DNA of 64,000 bases from Parvularculaceae bacterium (GCA_020446945.1 JAGRDS010000014.1:23808-87807), one strand, 5' to 3'; numbered from the stretch's first letter, positions 42,148-53,223 are shown. Notes: generated from the sequence alone by a model not told the origin. Program-made: numbers and translations.

Positions 42148-42611
42148 GATGCGCGCCCCGCACGCAGCGCCGCGGCGCGATGCACGCCCTTGCGCAGGCG
42201 ATGATACGTTCCGCAGCGGCAGATATTCGTAAGCCCGTCGTCGATGTCCGCGTCGGTCGGGTCAGGTGTTTTTTCGAGAAACGCCGCGACCGCCATTATC
42301 TGTCCCGCCTGGCAATAGCCGCATTGCGCAACGTCTTCTTCAAGCCAGGCTTCCTGAACCGGATGCAGCGTCTCGCCGTCGGACAATCCTTCAATCGTCG
42401 TTACGGACGCGCCCTCGACCGAGGCCATCGGCGTCACGCAGGATCGCACCGCCGCACCGTCGACATGGACGGTGCACGCCCCGCAAAGCGCCGCGCCGCA
42501 GCCGAATTTTACGCCCGTCAGCCCCTGTTCCTCGCGCAGGAACCACAGCAGCGGCATGTCCGGGTCGCCGGCGTAATCGACCCGGCGTCCATTGACCTTC
42601 AATTGCGGCAT
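42144..42611 (-). CDS. 2Fe-2S subunit of the IorAB-type oxidoreductase
   Basis: A 155-residue iron-sulfur protein with two [2Fe-2S] sites. The plant-ferredoxin-type cluster is bound by C38, C43, C46 and C58 ([16 protein letters not shown]); the second by C97, C100, C131 and C133 ([10 protein letters not shown] and [10 protein letters not shown]). It transfers electrons from the molybdenum centre. It lacks a signal peptide and would be exported together with its Tat partner. A GGGAGGG sequence gives the ribosome site before ATG at 42611. The two genes form one transcript. Confidence 0.95.
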   Translation of the reverse strand: MPQLKVNGRRVDYAGDPDMPLLWFLREEQGLTGVKFGCGAALCGACTVHVDGAAVRSCVTPMASVEGASVTTIEGLSDGETLHPVQEAWLEEDVAQCGYCQAGQIMAVAAFLEKTPDPTDADIDDGLTNICRCGTYHRLRKGVHRAAALRAGRAS

Positions 42612-42725
42612 TCTACCCTCCCGTTGATGCGCGGCGGCGACAAGTGTAGCGCCGCCCGGCGCCGAAAAGCCAAACGCTTCATCGCGATTGGGGCACGCCT
42701 CGCCGAAGGGAAAGGACGCGCGCGC

Positions 42726-44141
42726 CTAAATGTGAATGACCCTGCCATAGGCGTCCAAAGTCGCCTCATGCATCATTTCCGAAAGGGTCGGGTGCGGAAA
42801 GATCGTGTGCATCAGGTCTTCCTCCGTTCCCTCCATGGCGCGCGCGATGGCGTAGCCCTGGATCAGCTCCGTCACTTCCGCGCCAATCATATGCGCGCCG
42901 AGCAATTCGCCGGTCGCCTCGTCGAATACCGTCTTGACCATGCCCTCCGGCTCGCCAAGCGCGATCGCCTTGCCGTTCCCGTTGAAGGGAAAGCGCCCGA
43001 CTTTCACCTTCTTTCCGGCCGCTTTCGCCTTCGCTTCCGTCAGGCCGACGCTGGCGATCTGCGGATTGGAATAGGTGCAGCCCGGTATTTTCGTGACATC
43101 CATCGGATGAACGCCGGCGAGCCCGGCGATCTTCTCAACGCAGATAACGCCTTCATGGCTCGCCTTGTGCGCAAGCCATGGCGCCCCGACGAGATCGCCG
43201 ATGGCGTAAAGTCCGGGCGCGCCGGTCCGCAGCCATTCATCGACGACGACATGGCCGCGATCGACCTTCGCGCCGACAGCTTCAAGCCCGATATTTTCGA
43301 CATTGCCGGTGATGCCGATTGCGAGGATGACGCGATCGGCCTCGATCGTCTGCGTCCCGCCGTCTTTCGTTTTGACGCTCGCCTTGACCGATGATTTTCC
43401 CTTGTCGAGCTTTTCAACGCTGGCGCCGGTGAGAATCTTCATGCCGAGTTTCGAAAACCGTTTCTCGGCGAAGGCGGAGATTTCCTCGTCTTCCGCCGGA
43501 AGGATGCGGTCGAGCATTTCGACGACCGTAACGCTGGACCCGAGCGCGTTATAAAAACTCGCGAACTCGATGCCGATCGCGCCGGAGCCGATGACAAGCA
43601 GGTTCTTCGGCATAATGTCGGGAACCATCGCTTCCTTTGCGGTCCAGATGAATTTTCCGTCCGCTTCCAGGCCCGCCGAGGGTATCGTCCGCGCGCGCGC
43701 GCCTGTCGCCAGGATAACGTGCTTGGCCCTGATAACCTCTTCGCCGTTTTTCGTCGCCACACGGACAGTCGGGGCGGGCGCGCCTTTTTCAAGTTTCGCC
43801 GCGCCCATGACGACTTCGATCTTGTTCTTCTTCATCAGATAGCCGATGCCGCCCGACAATTTGCCGGCGACATTGCGCGAACGCTTGACGACGGCGTCGA
43901 GATCGAAGCCGATTTTCTCGGCCCTGAGCCCGAATTCGCCTGCATGTTTCATATTTGTATAGACTTCGGCCGTTCGAAGCAGCGCCTTGGTCGGAATACA
44001 GCCCCAGTTGAGGCAAACCCCGCCGAGATGCTCGCGTTCGACGATGATCGTCTTCATTTTGAGTTGCGCGGCGCGGATCGCCGCCACATACCCGCCAGGC
44101 CCCGCGCCGATGACGACGACATCGCAAGTTTTTTCAGCCAT
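42726..44141 (-). CDS. lpdA: Dihydrolipoyl dehydrogenase
   Basis: A 471-residue FAD disulfide oxidoreductase, the E3 subunit of pyruvate and 2-oxoglutarate dehydrogenase complexes and of the glycine cleavage system. FAD site VVIGAGPGGYVAAIRAAQL, redox pair C43/C48 in GGVCLNWGCIPTKAL, NAD site VIGSGAIGIEFASFYNALG, second FAD motif GLYAIGDLVGAPWLAHKA, and the dimer-interface motif HPTLSEMMHEA are all there. It has no E1/E2 partners nearby. A Lipoyl-domain is absent. The call is secure. Confidence 0.97.
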   Translation of the reverse strand: MAEKTCDVVVIGAGPGGYVAAIRAAQLKMKTIIVEREHLGGVCLNWGCIPTKALLRTAEVYTNMKHAGEFGLRAEKIGFDLDAVVKRSRNVAGKLSGGIGYLMKKNKIEVVMGAAKLEKGAPAPTVRVATKNGEEVIRAKHVILATGARARTIPSAGLEADGKFIWTAKEAMVPDIMPKNLLVIGSGAIGIEFASFYNALGSSVTVVEMLDRILPAEDEEISAFAEKRFSKLGMKILTGASVEKLDKGKSSVKASVKTKDGGTQTIEADRVILAIGITGNVENIGLEAVGAKVDRGHVVVDEWLRTGAPGLYAIGDLVGAPWLAHKASHEGVICVEKIAGLAGVHPMDVTKIPGCTYSNPQIASVGLTEAKAKAAGKKVKVGRFPFNGNGKAIALGEPEGMVKTVFDEATGELLGAHMIGAEVTELIQGYAIARAMEGTEEDLMHTIFPHPTLSEMMHEATLDAYGRVIHI

Positions 44142-44203
44142 TTGTTCCAGGTCTCCGCTTCAAGTCGGCGGGACTATACCGGCTGTTCGCCGAAAGGAAA
44201 CGC

Positions 44204-44224
44204 CGCCCGCCGAAGGGGCGGGCG
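44204..44224 (-). terminator. Possible terminator after the desaturase gene
   Basis: An 8-bp GC stem, CGCCCGCC (44204-44211) with GGCGGGCG (44217-44224), loop GAAGG. On the minus strand it follows the desaturase stop by about 50 bases and is followed by a short T-containing sequence (GCGTTTCC). It lies between that gene and lpdA. Without a proper U-run the call is weak. Confidence 0.4.
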
Positions 44225-44275
44225 ATGCATACCCGGCTCGGCGCCGTGAGCCGGCGCGACGGCGCAAAACGGGAT

Positions 44276-45358
44276 TTATTCGGCGGCGATCTTCACCGGC
44301 GCGCGGCGACGGTCCGCCTCGCGCGCATCGCGCCAGAGCGTTTGAACCGCGTGGGCGAAGCTCTTGCGCGATGTCGACAGATAGGCGCGGTTGTCCGGCA
44401 GTTCGGCGACAAGCGCGGCGTGAAGTTTCGGCAGGTTGTGATAAGGCGTCGCCGGGAAAAGGTGATGCGTCGCGTGAAAGCGCAGGCCGACCGGCGCGAT
44501 GATCTTCGACAAAAGATCTTCCGACGGCACATTGATCGAATCGAGAAACTCGTCGAGCTTGTTGACGGTTGCATCGCCCGCATAGCGATAGGCGTGGGCG
44601 CCGAGCGTCCGGATCGAATTGACGAAAAGGATGGTCGCGGTGACGGCGTACCAGACGCCGAGAACGGCAAAGGGAATCGCACCCAAATAGACGCCGGCGA
44701 GAACCGCGAGAACGAGCAGCGTCGTCGCCGTTTCCTGCGCCAGCCAGGTTTCGTCATCGTCCTTGTTCTGCGGATGGCGATCGTAATTCAGATCGATCGC
44801 GAGCGAGGACATGCGCCGCCAGATCAGGCTGCGCAGCGGGCGCACGATCCACGAAAGGGGCGTCAGAACCGCAAAGCGCACAAGCAGCAGGAACGGCAGG
44901 ATGAAGGAGAGCGCGACATAAGCGACAGAGCGCCAGGGGCGGCCCGCGCCGAAGGAGACATATTCCCCGTCGCGCGTCGATCCGTAAACGCCCGGCCGGT
45001 GATGATCGATATGAACGCCGGTATAGGAATAGGACGGCACGAGAAACGGCGCGCCGGCGAAGGCGTTCCAGACCAGGCGGAAAACGCTGAACGTTCCCTT
45101 TTTGAGATGCGCCAGTTCATGCGTGAACAGAACGGCGCGGAAAAGCGCGGCCGCCGCGACCAGGATCAGCGCAATCTGGAGGGCGGAGAAGGGCGCGCTG
45201 AAAACGGCGCCGGCGAAGGCGGCCCAGCCGAGCGCCGCGCTGATGAGGAAATCGGGCCAGTAGATATTCGGATCGGGCCGGGTGAAGCGGCGCGCGATTA
45301 GGCGCGCCTCCGCCATCGGAAAGCTCGCCGGCGCCGCTGTTTCCCTTGCAGGTTCCAT
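44276..45358 (-). CDS. Fatty acid desaturase, membrane di-iron type
   Basis: A 360-residue membrane enzyme. The three histidine boxes of the desaturase/hydroxylase family are HELAH (80-84), HIDHH (116-120) and HATHH (295-299). Hydrophobic pairs at about 39-75 and 145-170, plus 210-250, form the membrane part. It would introduce a double bond into membrane fatty acids or hydroxylate/ketolate a lipid; the substrate is uncertain. ATG at 45358 is preferred over an upstream start at 45418, since the upstream residues overlap the divergent ABC gene's promoter. Confidence 0.88.
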   Translation of the reverse strand: MEPARETAAPASFPMAEARLIARRFTRPDPNIYWPDFLISAALGWAAFAGAVFSAPFSALQIALILVAAAALFRAVLFTHELAHLKKGTFSVFRLVWNAFAGAPFLVPSYSYTGVHIDHHRPGVYGSTRDGEYVSFGAGRPWRSVAYVALSFILPFLLLVRFAVLTPLSWIVRPLRSLIWRRMSSLAIDLNYDRHPQNKDDDETWLAQETATTLLVLAVLAGVYLGAIPFAVLGVWYAVTATILFVNSIRTLGAHAYRYAGDATVNKLDEFLDSINVPSEDLLSKIIAPVGLRFHATHHLFPATPYHNLPKLHAALVAELPDNRAYLSTSRKSFAHAVQTLWRDAREADRRRAPVKIAAE

Positions 45359-45477
45359 ATCCGCTACATAGGCCGGAGCGGCCCCGAACGCCAGATCGCG
45401 CGCGCCGGGCGGGGCCAATCGCCGCGTTAACCGGCGCCGATCAAGACGGCCGGCGCAATCGGGGGTATAGGGAATTC

Positions 45478-46190
<713 letters not shown>

Positions 46191-46194
<4 letters not shown>

Positions 46195-48572
46195 ACGAGC
46201 TTTTCGGGGGAATGGCGACGCTCAACAAAAAACTCTGGCGCGATTTGTTGCGCGTCAAGGGACAGGTTCTGGCGATCGTTCTGGTGATCGGCGCAGGCAT
46301 CGCGCTTCTCGTCATGTCGCGCGGCATGGTCGCCTCGCTCGACACGACGATGCGGGTATATTACGCGCGCTATCAGTTCGCGGACATATTCGCGCCCGCC
46401 AAGCGCGCGCCGAACCGTCTGCTCGCGGATCTGCGCGCCATTGACGGCGTATCCGCCGCGCAAGGACGCATCGTGGGCGGCGGGCTCGTCGACCTGCCGG
46501 AAGAGGCCGCGCCCATCAGCGCGCAATTCGTCTCGATCGATCCGGATGCGCCGCGGCGCATCAACAATGTCGCGATTGCGCGCGGCGTTCCGCCGTCATC
46601 GACGCGCGGCGGCGAGGCGTTGGTGCTCGAACCCTTCGCGGCGGCGCACGGGTTGGGGCCGGGCGATGAGATCGCCGTCACCATGCACGGCGCGCGGCGC
46701 GTCTTTCGCATTTCGGGCACGGCCAATGCGCCCGAATTCATCTACATTATTCCGCCCGGCGATTTTGCGCCCGATCCTGCGCGCTTCGCCGTTTTGTGGG
46801 TGACGCGCGAGGAGATGGAGGCGGCCTACGACCTCGACGGGGCGTTCAACGAGGCGGTGCTGACGCTGTCTCACGGCGTCGATGAAAAACCCGTCATCGC
46901 CGCGCTCGACAGGATTCTCGCGCCCTATGGCGCAACCGGCGCCTATGCGCGCGCAGACCAGATATCGAACAAATACCTGACCGAGGAGATGAAGCAGTTC
47001 GCCGTAATGGACAGCGTCATGGCGCCGTTGTTCCTGATCGTTTCGGCGTTCCTGCTCAATGTCGTGATGACGCGCCTTGTCCAGACGGAGCGCACGCAGA
47101 TCGGTCTGCTGAAATCCTTCGGCTATTCGAATGCGACGATCGGCCTGCATTATCTGATGTTCGCCCTTACGATCGCGCTGATCGGCACGGGCGTCGGCTG
47201 GATCGGCGGCCTGCAACTCGGGCGAATGATCACCAAAGTCTATCAGCTATATTTCCACTTCCCGTTCCTGATATTCGTTCCCGATTTCAGGACGTTGAAC
47301 TGGGCGCTTTTATCGAGCGGGTTGACGGCCGGCTTCGGCGGAACGCTCGCCGTCATCGCGGCCGCGCGCCTCGCCCCGGCGATTGCGATGCGTCCGCCGG
47401 CGCCGCCGAATTACCGGCGCGGCGCGTCCTCCGGGCGGGGGCTGTTCAGGATCGACCAGCCGACGCGCATGTTCATGCGCCGCATCGTGCGCCAGCCGGT
47501 GCGCGCGGCGCTGACCGTTATCGGCATCGGCGCGGCGATGGGCCTCGCCGTGATGATGCGCTTTAATCTGAACGCAATCGACTACATGCTGAATGCGAGT
47601 TTCAACGTCATCGACCGCAGCGACATCCTCGTCACTTTCGCCGAGCCGTTGTCGGATGCGACGATGTATCAGTTCAGGAATATCGAGGGCGTTCTCTATG
47701 TCGAGGCGGTGCGTTCAACGCCTGCGCGCTTTTCGCATGCAGGAAGCGAACGCCTCGCCGGCATAACGGGCATTCCCGATGCGCCGGTTCTCAACCGCCC
47801 GCTCGATTCGCAACTGCGCCAAATCGAATCGCATGGCGACGGCGTGCTTCTCGCCCGGCAATATGCGGAAATTCTCAATATCGGCGTCGGCGACATGCTG
47901 ACCGTCGAAGTGCGCGAAGGGCGCCGGCCGACGCTCGAACTTCCTGTCGCGGGATTTGTCGAGGCGATGATCGGTACGCCCATCTATATGAAAAAGACGG
48001 CGCTCGACCGGGCGCTGAAAGAACCCGGCCGCATATCGGGCGTATTGTTGAAGATCGACCCGAATGAAAGCGAGCGCATTTATGCGCGGCTCAAAAACAT
48101 GCCCATGGTCGCCGGCGTCAGCCTGCGGCGCGAGGCGTACAGGAACTTCCGGAAACTCCTGGACGAAGGGCCGGGCACGTTTCGCGCGATCATGACGCTG
48201 GTGTCGATCATCATCGCAATCGGCGTCGTCTATAATAATGCGCGCATCGCCTTTATCGAGCGCGAGCGCGATCTTGCGACTCTGCGCATTCTCGGCTTCA
48301 CGAAAATAGAGACCGGCTATGTGCTGCTGGGAGAGCTTGCCGCGCTGACGATTATCGCGCTGCCGGTCGGTTCGCTGATCGGGTACCTTTTGTGGACCTA
48401 CGTCGCCGCCGCCATGAGCACCGACCTCTATATGATCCCGACCGTCGTCAAGGCGGCGGGTTTCGGCTACGCGGCGATCGTCGTTATCGCCGCCGGAATC
48501 ATGGCGGGCGGTTTCGTGCAGCGCGATATCAACAGGTTCGACCTTGTGCCGGTCCTTAAATCGAGAGAGTAG
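46191..48572 (+). CDS. ABC exporter permease with two FtsX-like domains
   Basis: A 793-residue permease. The N-terminus ([20 protein letters not shown]) is the first helix, followed by a large periplasmic domain. A first FtsX-like helix group lies at about residues 270-395, and after a second periplasmic domain (about 445-670) a second group spans about 680-790 ([44 protein letters not shown]). The ERxxxxxLRILGF motif is the coupling helix of these permeases. With the ATPase and a HlyD-like adaptor it forms a tripartite-type exporter for an unknown hydrophobic compound or lipid. No outer-membrane channel gene is adjacent. Confidence 0.9.
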
Positions 48573-48574
48573 CG

Positions 48575-49804
48575 ATGAAGGTGAGAGTAAATTCGCGTAC
48601 CGGGGTCATCGCCGCTGGCTGTATCGTCATTGCGGCGTTCCTTCTCTTCACGCTTTGGCCGCGCGCAACGCTCGTCGATATCGGCGCGGCGACGCGCGGG
48701 CCGATGATGGTGACGATCGACGAGGAGGCGAAAACGCGCGTGCGCGAGCGTTATGTCGTTTCCGCGCCGATCAACGGACAGCTTCTTCGCGTCGGCATCG
48801 ATCCGGGCGCGGAAGTCGTAAAGGACGAAACCATTGTCGCGGAGATGACGCCGGTCTTGCCGGCCGCGCTCGATATTCGAACGAAGGAACAGGCGCAGGC
48901 GGCGGTCGAGGCCGCGCGCGCCGGCCTGTCGCTCGCGCGCGCCGAGGCGAGCCGCGCCAGGGCGGATGCGGATTTCGCGGCTGACGAACTGGCGCGCGCG
49001 CGCGAACTTTTCAAGGGAGAGGCGCTGGCGAAGCGCGGGCTTGATCGCGCCGAGATCGCCCATCGCAGCGCGATCGCCGCGCTGGAAGCGGCGAAATCGG
49101 CGGTGACGATGCGCGCGGCCGAACTGGAGCGCGCGCAGGCGGTGCTCAAACCGTCGACCGCGGCGGCGAACGGCGCGGCGCAAGGCCGCGACCATTACGA
49201 TGATATCGAAATAAAGTCGCCCGTCTCCGGTCATGTCCTGCGCGTTTTTCAGGAAAGCGAAGCGGTATTGAGCGCGGGCTCGCCCATTCTCGAAGTCGGC
49301 GATCCGCATGCGGATCTCGAAGTCGTCGCCGAATTGCTGTCATCCGACGCCGTAAAGGTCTCGCCTGCGGACCGCGTCATTATCGACAAATGGGGCGGCG
49401 TGGGAAACATTGAAGGGATCGTCAACCGGATCGAGCCGCTCGGCTTCACGAAAGTGTCAGCGCTCGGCGTTGAAGAACAGCGCGTCAATACGATCATTGA
49501 TTTCGCCGGGCGAAATGATGACGAGCGCCTCGGCGACGGCTATCGCGTCGAAGTGCGCATCGTCATCTGGGAGGACGCGAACGCGCTGCGCGTTCCGGCG
49601 AGCGCGCTGTTCCGCGTTGACGGCGACTGGGCGGTATACCGCGTCGAAGGCGGGCGCGCGCGCCGCACGATCATCGCCGTCGGGCGAAATAACGGCGTTG
49701 ACGCGCAGGTGCTTGACGGGCTCGAAGAAGGCGACCGCATCATCCTCTTTCCAGGCGCGGGCGTCGGCGAGGGAACGCGCGTTAAAGCAAACGCGCCGGC
49801 TTGA
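48575..49804 (+). CDS. HlyD/MacA-like periplasmic adaptor of the ABC exporter
   Basis: A 409-residue membrane-fusion protein. An N-terminal hydrophobic helix (VIAAGCIVIAAFLLFTLW) anchors it; a lipoyl half-motif (YVVSAPINGQLLRVGIDPGAEV), a long alpha-hairpin (about 95-190, Ala/Glu/Arg-rich coiled coil) and the second lipoyl half (DDIEIKSPVSGHVLRVFQES) follow, then the beta-barrel and membrane-proximal domain. It begins two bases after the permease stop. It would join the inner-membrane ABC permease to an outer-membrane channel encoded elsewhere. Confidence 0.9.
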   Translation: MKVRVNSRTGVIAAGCIVIAAFLLFTLWPRATLVDIGAATRGPMMVTIDEEAKTRVRERYVVSAPINGQLLRVGIDPGAEVVKDETIVAEMTPVLPAALDIRTKEQAQAAVEAARAGLSLARAEASRARADADFAADELARARELFKGEALAKRGLDRAEIAHRSAIAALEAAKSAVTMRAAELERAQAVLKPSTAAANGAAQGRDHYDDIEIKSPVSGHVLRVFQESEAVLSAGSPILEVGDPHADLEVVAELLSSDAVKVSPADRVIIDKWGGVGNIEGIVNRIEPLGFTKVSALGVEEQRVNTIIDFAGRNDDERLGDGYRVEVRIVIWEDANALRVPASALFRVDGDWAVYRVEGGRARRTIIAVGRNNGVDAQVLDGLEEGDRIILFPGAGVGEGTRVKANAPA

Positions 49805-49912
49805 CGGCGCCATCGGTTTGACGACGTATGCGCGGGCGGCGCAGGACGACGGCCCGCATGATCGCCCGTATGATCGACCTTACGACCGTTCCCGTTTCGC
49901 GCCGGACTATCA

Positions 49913-51016
49913 ATGCTTGATCTTTCTCTCGGCTTCGGCCTTTGCATCTGCGCGCTTCTGGCGGCGTTGACGCTCAGCCGGCGCCCGCTCGCCGAAACGG
50001 ACGTCAATCTCGCCGGCTGGCTCGTTTCCTACGCACTGTTTTTTGTCGGATGGGCCGGCGCGGCGCGGCTGCCCGGCGGACCGGGCTACGCGCTCGCCGC
50101 ACTCGCCTCATCCGCCATCATGCTGACGCCCGTTTTCCTCTGGTTCTATGTTCGCGCGGCAGCCGGCGACCGGGTCAGATTTCGCTGGCCGCATTTTATT
50201 CCGGCGCTGATCAATCTCGCCTTGATGATCGCGCTTGCGCTATTCGCCCGCGCTGAAAATATCGGCGGGGCGATCGCCGTAACCGCAACGCGCGCCCTCG
50301 CGCCGCTCGCATTTGCGCCGGTCGCGCTTTTATCGGCCGTCAGCGTTTATCCGATCCTCGCCTACAAGAGGGCCGCCCCGCGCGAAGCCGATCTCAAAAA
50401 CGCCTTGTCGGATGAAACCGCGCTCGCCTTTAACTGGGTGCGCGTCTGGTCGGCGACCACGATCGCATTGAACCTCGCCCTGATCGTCGTCAGCCTCGCC
50501 TCGAACGCCGGCGGCGCGCCGCTGGAGGCGATTACGACAATCGGCGCGACGATCATCGCGGCGCAAATTCTTTACGTCGCCTATAAGGGGCTTCATTCGG
50601 GCGCAATCGCGAAAACGGATGCGCCGGTCAGTATCGCTCCGCCCGGCGCGTCGGCGGATGGCGAACCGGTTCGCCTTGAAGCGTTCGAGGCGCACATGGC
50701 GGGCGTCAAACCGTTCCTGAAGCCTGACCTTACGATCGGCGCGCTCGCCGACCAGCTCGGCTGGCCGCGCGAGGAGGTAACGCGGGCGGTCCGGGTTAAT
50801 GACGAGAATTTTTTCGACTGCATCAATCGTTATCGGGTGGAGGAGGCGAGGCGGCTGATCGCCGACCCGGCCAACGCCGATATTACGCTCCTGTCGCTGG
50901 CGTACGACGCCGGATTCGGATCGAAGTCGACGTTCAACGCCGCCTTCAGGCGTCGCTTCGGCATGTCGCCCAGCAAATTCCGCGCGCAGGCATTGCGCGC
51001 CAATCCCTTGAAATAA
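49913..51016 (+). CDS. Membrane-bound AraC-family regulator (7TM-HTH)
   Basis: A 367-residue protein. The first about 220 residues form seven hydrophobic helices (for example LGFGLCICALLAALTLS, PHFIPALINLALMIALALFA). The C-terminus is an AraC-type double helix-turn-helix: LTIGALADQLGWPREEVTRAVR and ITLLSLAYDAGFGSKSTFNAAFRRRFGMSPSKFR. Such proteins sense a membrane or periplasmic signal directly. It lies 108 bases after the ABC exporter operon and may control it. Those 108 bases contain three degenerate 12-base repeats (49858-49893). Confidence 0.9.
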   Translation: MLDLSLGFGLCICALLAALTLSRRPLAETDVNLAGWLVSYALFFVGWAGAARLPGGPGYALAALASSAIMLTPVFLWFYVRAAAGDRVRFRWPHFIPALINLALMIALALFARAENIGGAIAVTATRALAPLAFAPVALLSAVSVYPILAYKRAAPREADLKNALSDETALAFNWVRVWSATTIALNLALIVVSLASNAGGAPLEAITTIGATIIAAQILYVAYKGLHSGAIAKTDAPVSIAPPGASADGEPVRLEAFEAHMAGVKPFLKPDLTIGALADQLGWPREEVTRAVRVNDENFFDCINRYRVEEARRLIADPANADITLLSLAYDAGFGSKSTFNAAFRRRFGMSPSKFRAQALRANPLK

Positions 51017-51120
51017 CTGGCGTTCCGCGTGCGAACTCCGCATTTTTGCGAGTCCGGACGACGACAACGCCGCATTGGTTGAAGGTCAGCGCGAAAAAGC
51101 GAATCGGAGCGCGTCCAGCC

Positions 51121-52218
51121 ATGAAGCCCTCGCCGTCCCATCCCGCCATCTCCCGTCCGTTGATCATCTATTCGCCGGAAAAGCCCGATCTCGGTCTCGC
51201 CACGAAGTTCCTGGCGATACTTGAAATTCTGGCGGTCGTCGCCGCCAGCACCGCTGCAGCCTTCCTTGCGCAAAAACTGGTGTCGCCGGGCCTTGGCGAA
51301 ACACTCGGCCTTTCGAGCGCGAGCGCGCCGGATTATCTCGCCTCCAGCCTCGCCATCGGAAAGCAGTTCGCCTTGCAATATGGCGCAGCGATCGCGCTAA
51401 TCCTCCTCCTCGGCGCGCTGCGCCGCCGAACCGCGCCGCGTCATTACGCGCTCGGCGCAAGCCCGCTCGGCGCGCCGCGTCTTGTCGCGCTCGGCGTCAT
51501 AACGGGGTTGATCGCCTCCATACCGGCGCAGTCGATTTTCCTCGCCAAGGAATTCTGGCCGCTCGGCAAGGACACGCTCTTGTGGACGGTGATGGAGTCA
51601 AATCCCTGGGACTGGACGTTCTGGGTGTTCGCTGCGACGGCGAGTTTTGTTCTCGTGCCGATCGTTGAGGAACTCATGTGGCGTTCCTATGTTCTCGGCC
51701 GGCTGGTTGAGGCGTTTCGGCCCGGCGCGGCCCTCCTGCTTTCATCGCTTGTCTTTGCAGGGCTGCACTTCCAGTATCTCGTCAGCGGCGATTTTCTCGG
51801 TTACGCCACGATGGCGAGCGTCCTTTTCGCGGCATTGGTATTCGGCCTCGTCACATTGACGAGCGGGTCGGTTCTGCCGGCCGTCATCGCACACATGATC
51901 CTCAACATTCCGATGAATATGGAATTCGGCGCCGCGCGCCTCGCGCTCGGTTTGCTGACGCTTGCAATCTTCGCCGTTCCCGTCGCGCGCTATGCGAAAT
52001 TGCTGGGGAAAGCCGTGTTCCAGCCGGACACGCTGGTCATGGCGTGCTGCATCGCCGCGCTCGCCGGCGCCGGTTATGCGATCGCCGCACAGCAACCGCC
52101 GCTGGCGCTTGTCGGCGCAGGCGCGGGCGCCGTCATACTCGCCGGTGCGGTTTTCATGAATTCGCCCTGGCGCGCGCGCGGCGGGAAAGCCGGCTCATCC
52201 GACGCGCCGTCTGCATAA
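51121..52218 (+). CDS. CPBP (CAAX/Abi) family intramembrane protease
   Basis: A 365-residue polytopic membrane protein, with about nine helices. The CPBP glutamic protease motifs are complete: E183-E184-x3-R188 (PIVEELMWRSY), FxxxH as FAGLHF (H216), and HxxxN as AHMILN. These form the active site in the CAAX protease (Rce1) and bacteriocin-immunity relatives. It starts at ATG 51121, 104 bases after the AraC gene. Substrates are unknown; a role in prenylated or lipid-modified peptide processing is family knowledge only. Confidence 0.88.
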   Translation: MKPSPSHPAISRPLIIYSPEKPDLGLATKFLAILEILAVVAASTAAAFLAQKLVSPGLGETLGLSSASAPDYLASSLAIGKQFALQYGAAIALILLLGALRRRTAPRHYALGASPLGAPRLVALGVITGLIASIPAQSIFLAKEFWPLGKDTLLWTVMESNPWDWTFWVFAATASFVLVPIVEELMWRSYVLGRLVEAFRPGAALLLSSLVFAGLHFQYLVSGDFLGYATMASVLFAALVFGLVTLTSGSVLPAVIAHMILNIPMNMEFGAARLALGLLTLAIFAVPVARYAKLLGKAVFQPDTLVMACCIAALAGAGYAIAAQQPPLALVGAGAGAVILAGAVFMNSPWRARGGKAGSSDAPSA

Positions 52219-52293
52219 TTGAGTAGACCCCGGCTTTGCGCATGGCCCATTGTGCGCGGCGCAAGTCCCGATTGCGACGCGAGGAGGTTTTTC

Positions 52294-53223
52294 ATGTCGA
52301 TCAAAGCGCAAAGAACGCCGGACGCGCGCTTCGCCGGTCTTACCGACTGGCCCTATGAGCCGCGCTACGTTGAAAATCTGCGCGGCTATGACGGGCTTCG
52401 CATGCACTATGTCGATGAAGGACCGAAGGACGCAGAGGCGACATTCCTGTGCATCCACGGCGAGCCGTCATGGGCGTATCTGTTTCGCAAGATGATTCCC
52501 GTTTTCACCGGCGCGCGCCAGCGCGTCGTCGCGCCCGACATGTTCGGCTTCGGGCGCTCGGACAAGCCGGTCGACGATGATTTCTATACGTATCATGCGC
52601 ACCGGAACGCCTTGCTGGCGTTTGTCGAAAAGCTCGAACTAGAAAATGTCTGCCTTGTCGTTCAGGACTGGGGCGGGGTTCTGGGGCTGACTTTGCCGAT
52701 GGCGGCGCCGGCGCGTTACACGCGCCTCATCGTCATGAATACCGGCCTGCCGGCCGGCGAGGAGGCGCCGGAAGGCTTCGCCATGTGGCGCGCGTTCAAC
52801 CGTTCGCAACCCGATCTGAAAGTCGGCGAGCTGATGAAACGCGCAACGCCGATTTTGACCGACGCTGAAGCGGGCGCGTATGACGCGCCGTTTCCCGATC
52901 AATCCTACAAGGGCGGGGTGCGCCGGTTTCCCGAACTCGTCATGTTGAAGGAAAAAGGCGCGGACGATCTGACGCCCCTTTCCAAGGAGGGCGTTGAAAC
53001 CTCAATGAAGGCGCGCAAATTCTGGAGCGAGGACTGGCGCGGCGAAAGCTTCATGGCGATCGGCATGCAAGACCCGGTTCTTGGCCCGCCTTCAATGAAT
53101 TACCTGCGAAAGTTCATTAAAAACTGCCCCGAACCGATGGAGGTCGCCGAGGCCGGCCATTTCGTCCAGGAATGGGGCGCGCCGATCGCGAAGGCGGCGC
53201 TTGCGCAATTCCGGCTTGGATGA
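52294..53223 (+). CDS. Haloalkane dehalogenase, HLD-I (DhlA-like) subfamily
   Basis: A 309-residue alpha/beta hydrolase, almost exactly the length of Xanthobacter DhlA (310). The nucleophile is D125 in VVQDWGG, W126 is the first and W165 (GFAMWRAF) the second halide-stabilising Trp, D260 (AIGMQD) the acid and H289 (EAGHFVQEWG) the base. HGEPSW (55-60) with E57 is the oxyanion-hole motif. These match the DhlA catalytic set (D124, W125, W175, D260, H289). It would hydrolyse a carbon-halogen bond to give alcohol and halide. GAGGAGG ten bases before ATG at 52294 fixes the start. The natural substrate is unknown. Confidence 0.92.
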   Translation: MSIKAQRTPDARFAGLTDWPYEPRYVENLRGYDGLRMHYVDEGPKDAEATFLCIHGEPSWAYLFRKMIPVFTGARQRVVAPDMFGFGRSDKPVDDDFYTYHAHRNALLAFVEKLELENVCLVVQDWGGVLGLTLPMAAPARYTRLIVMNTGLPAGEEAPEGFAMWRAFNRSQPDLKVGELMKRATPILTDAEAGAYDAPFPDQSYKGGVRRFPELVMLKEKGADDLTPLSKEGVETSMKARKFWSEDWRGESFMAIGMQDPVLGPPSMNYLRKFIKNCPEPMEVAEAGHFVQEWGAPIAKAALAQFRLG

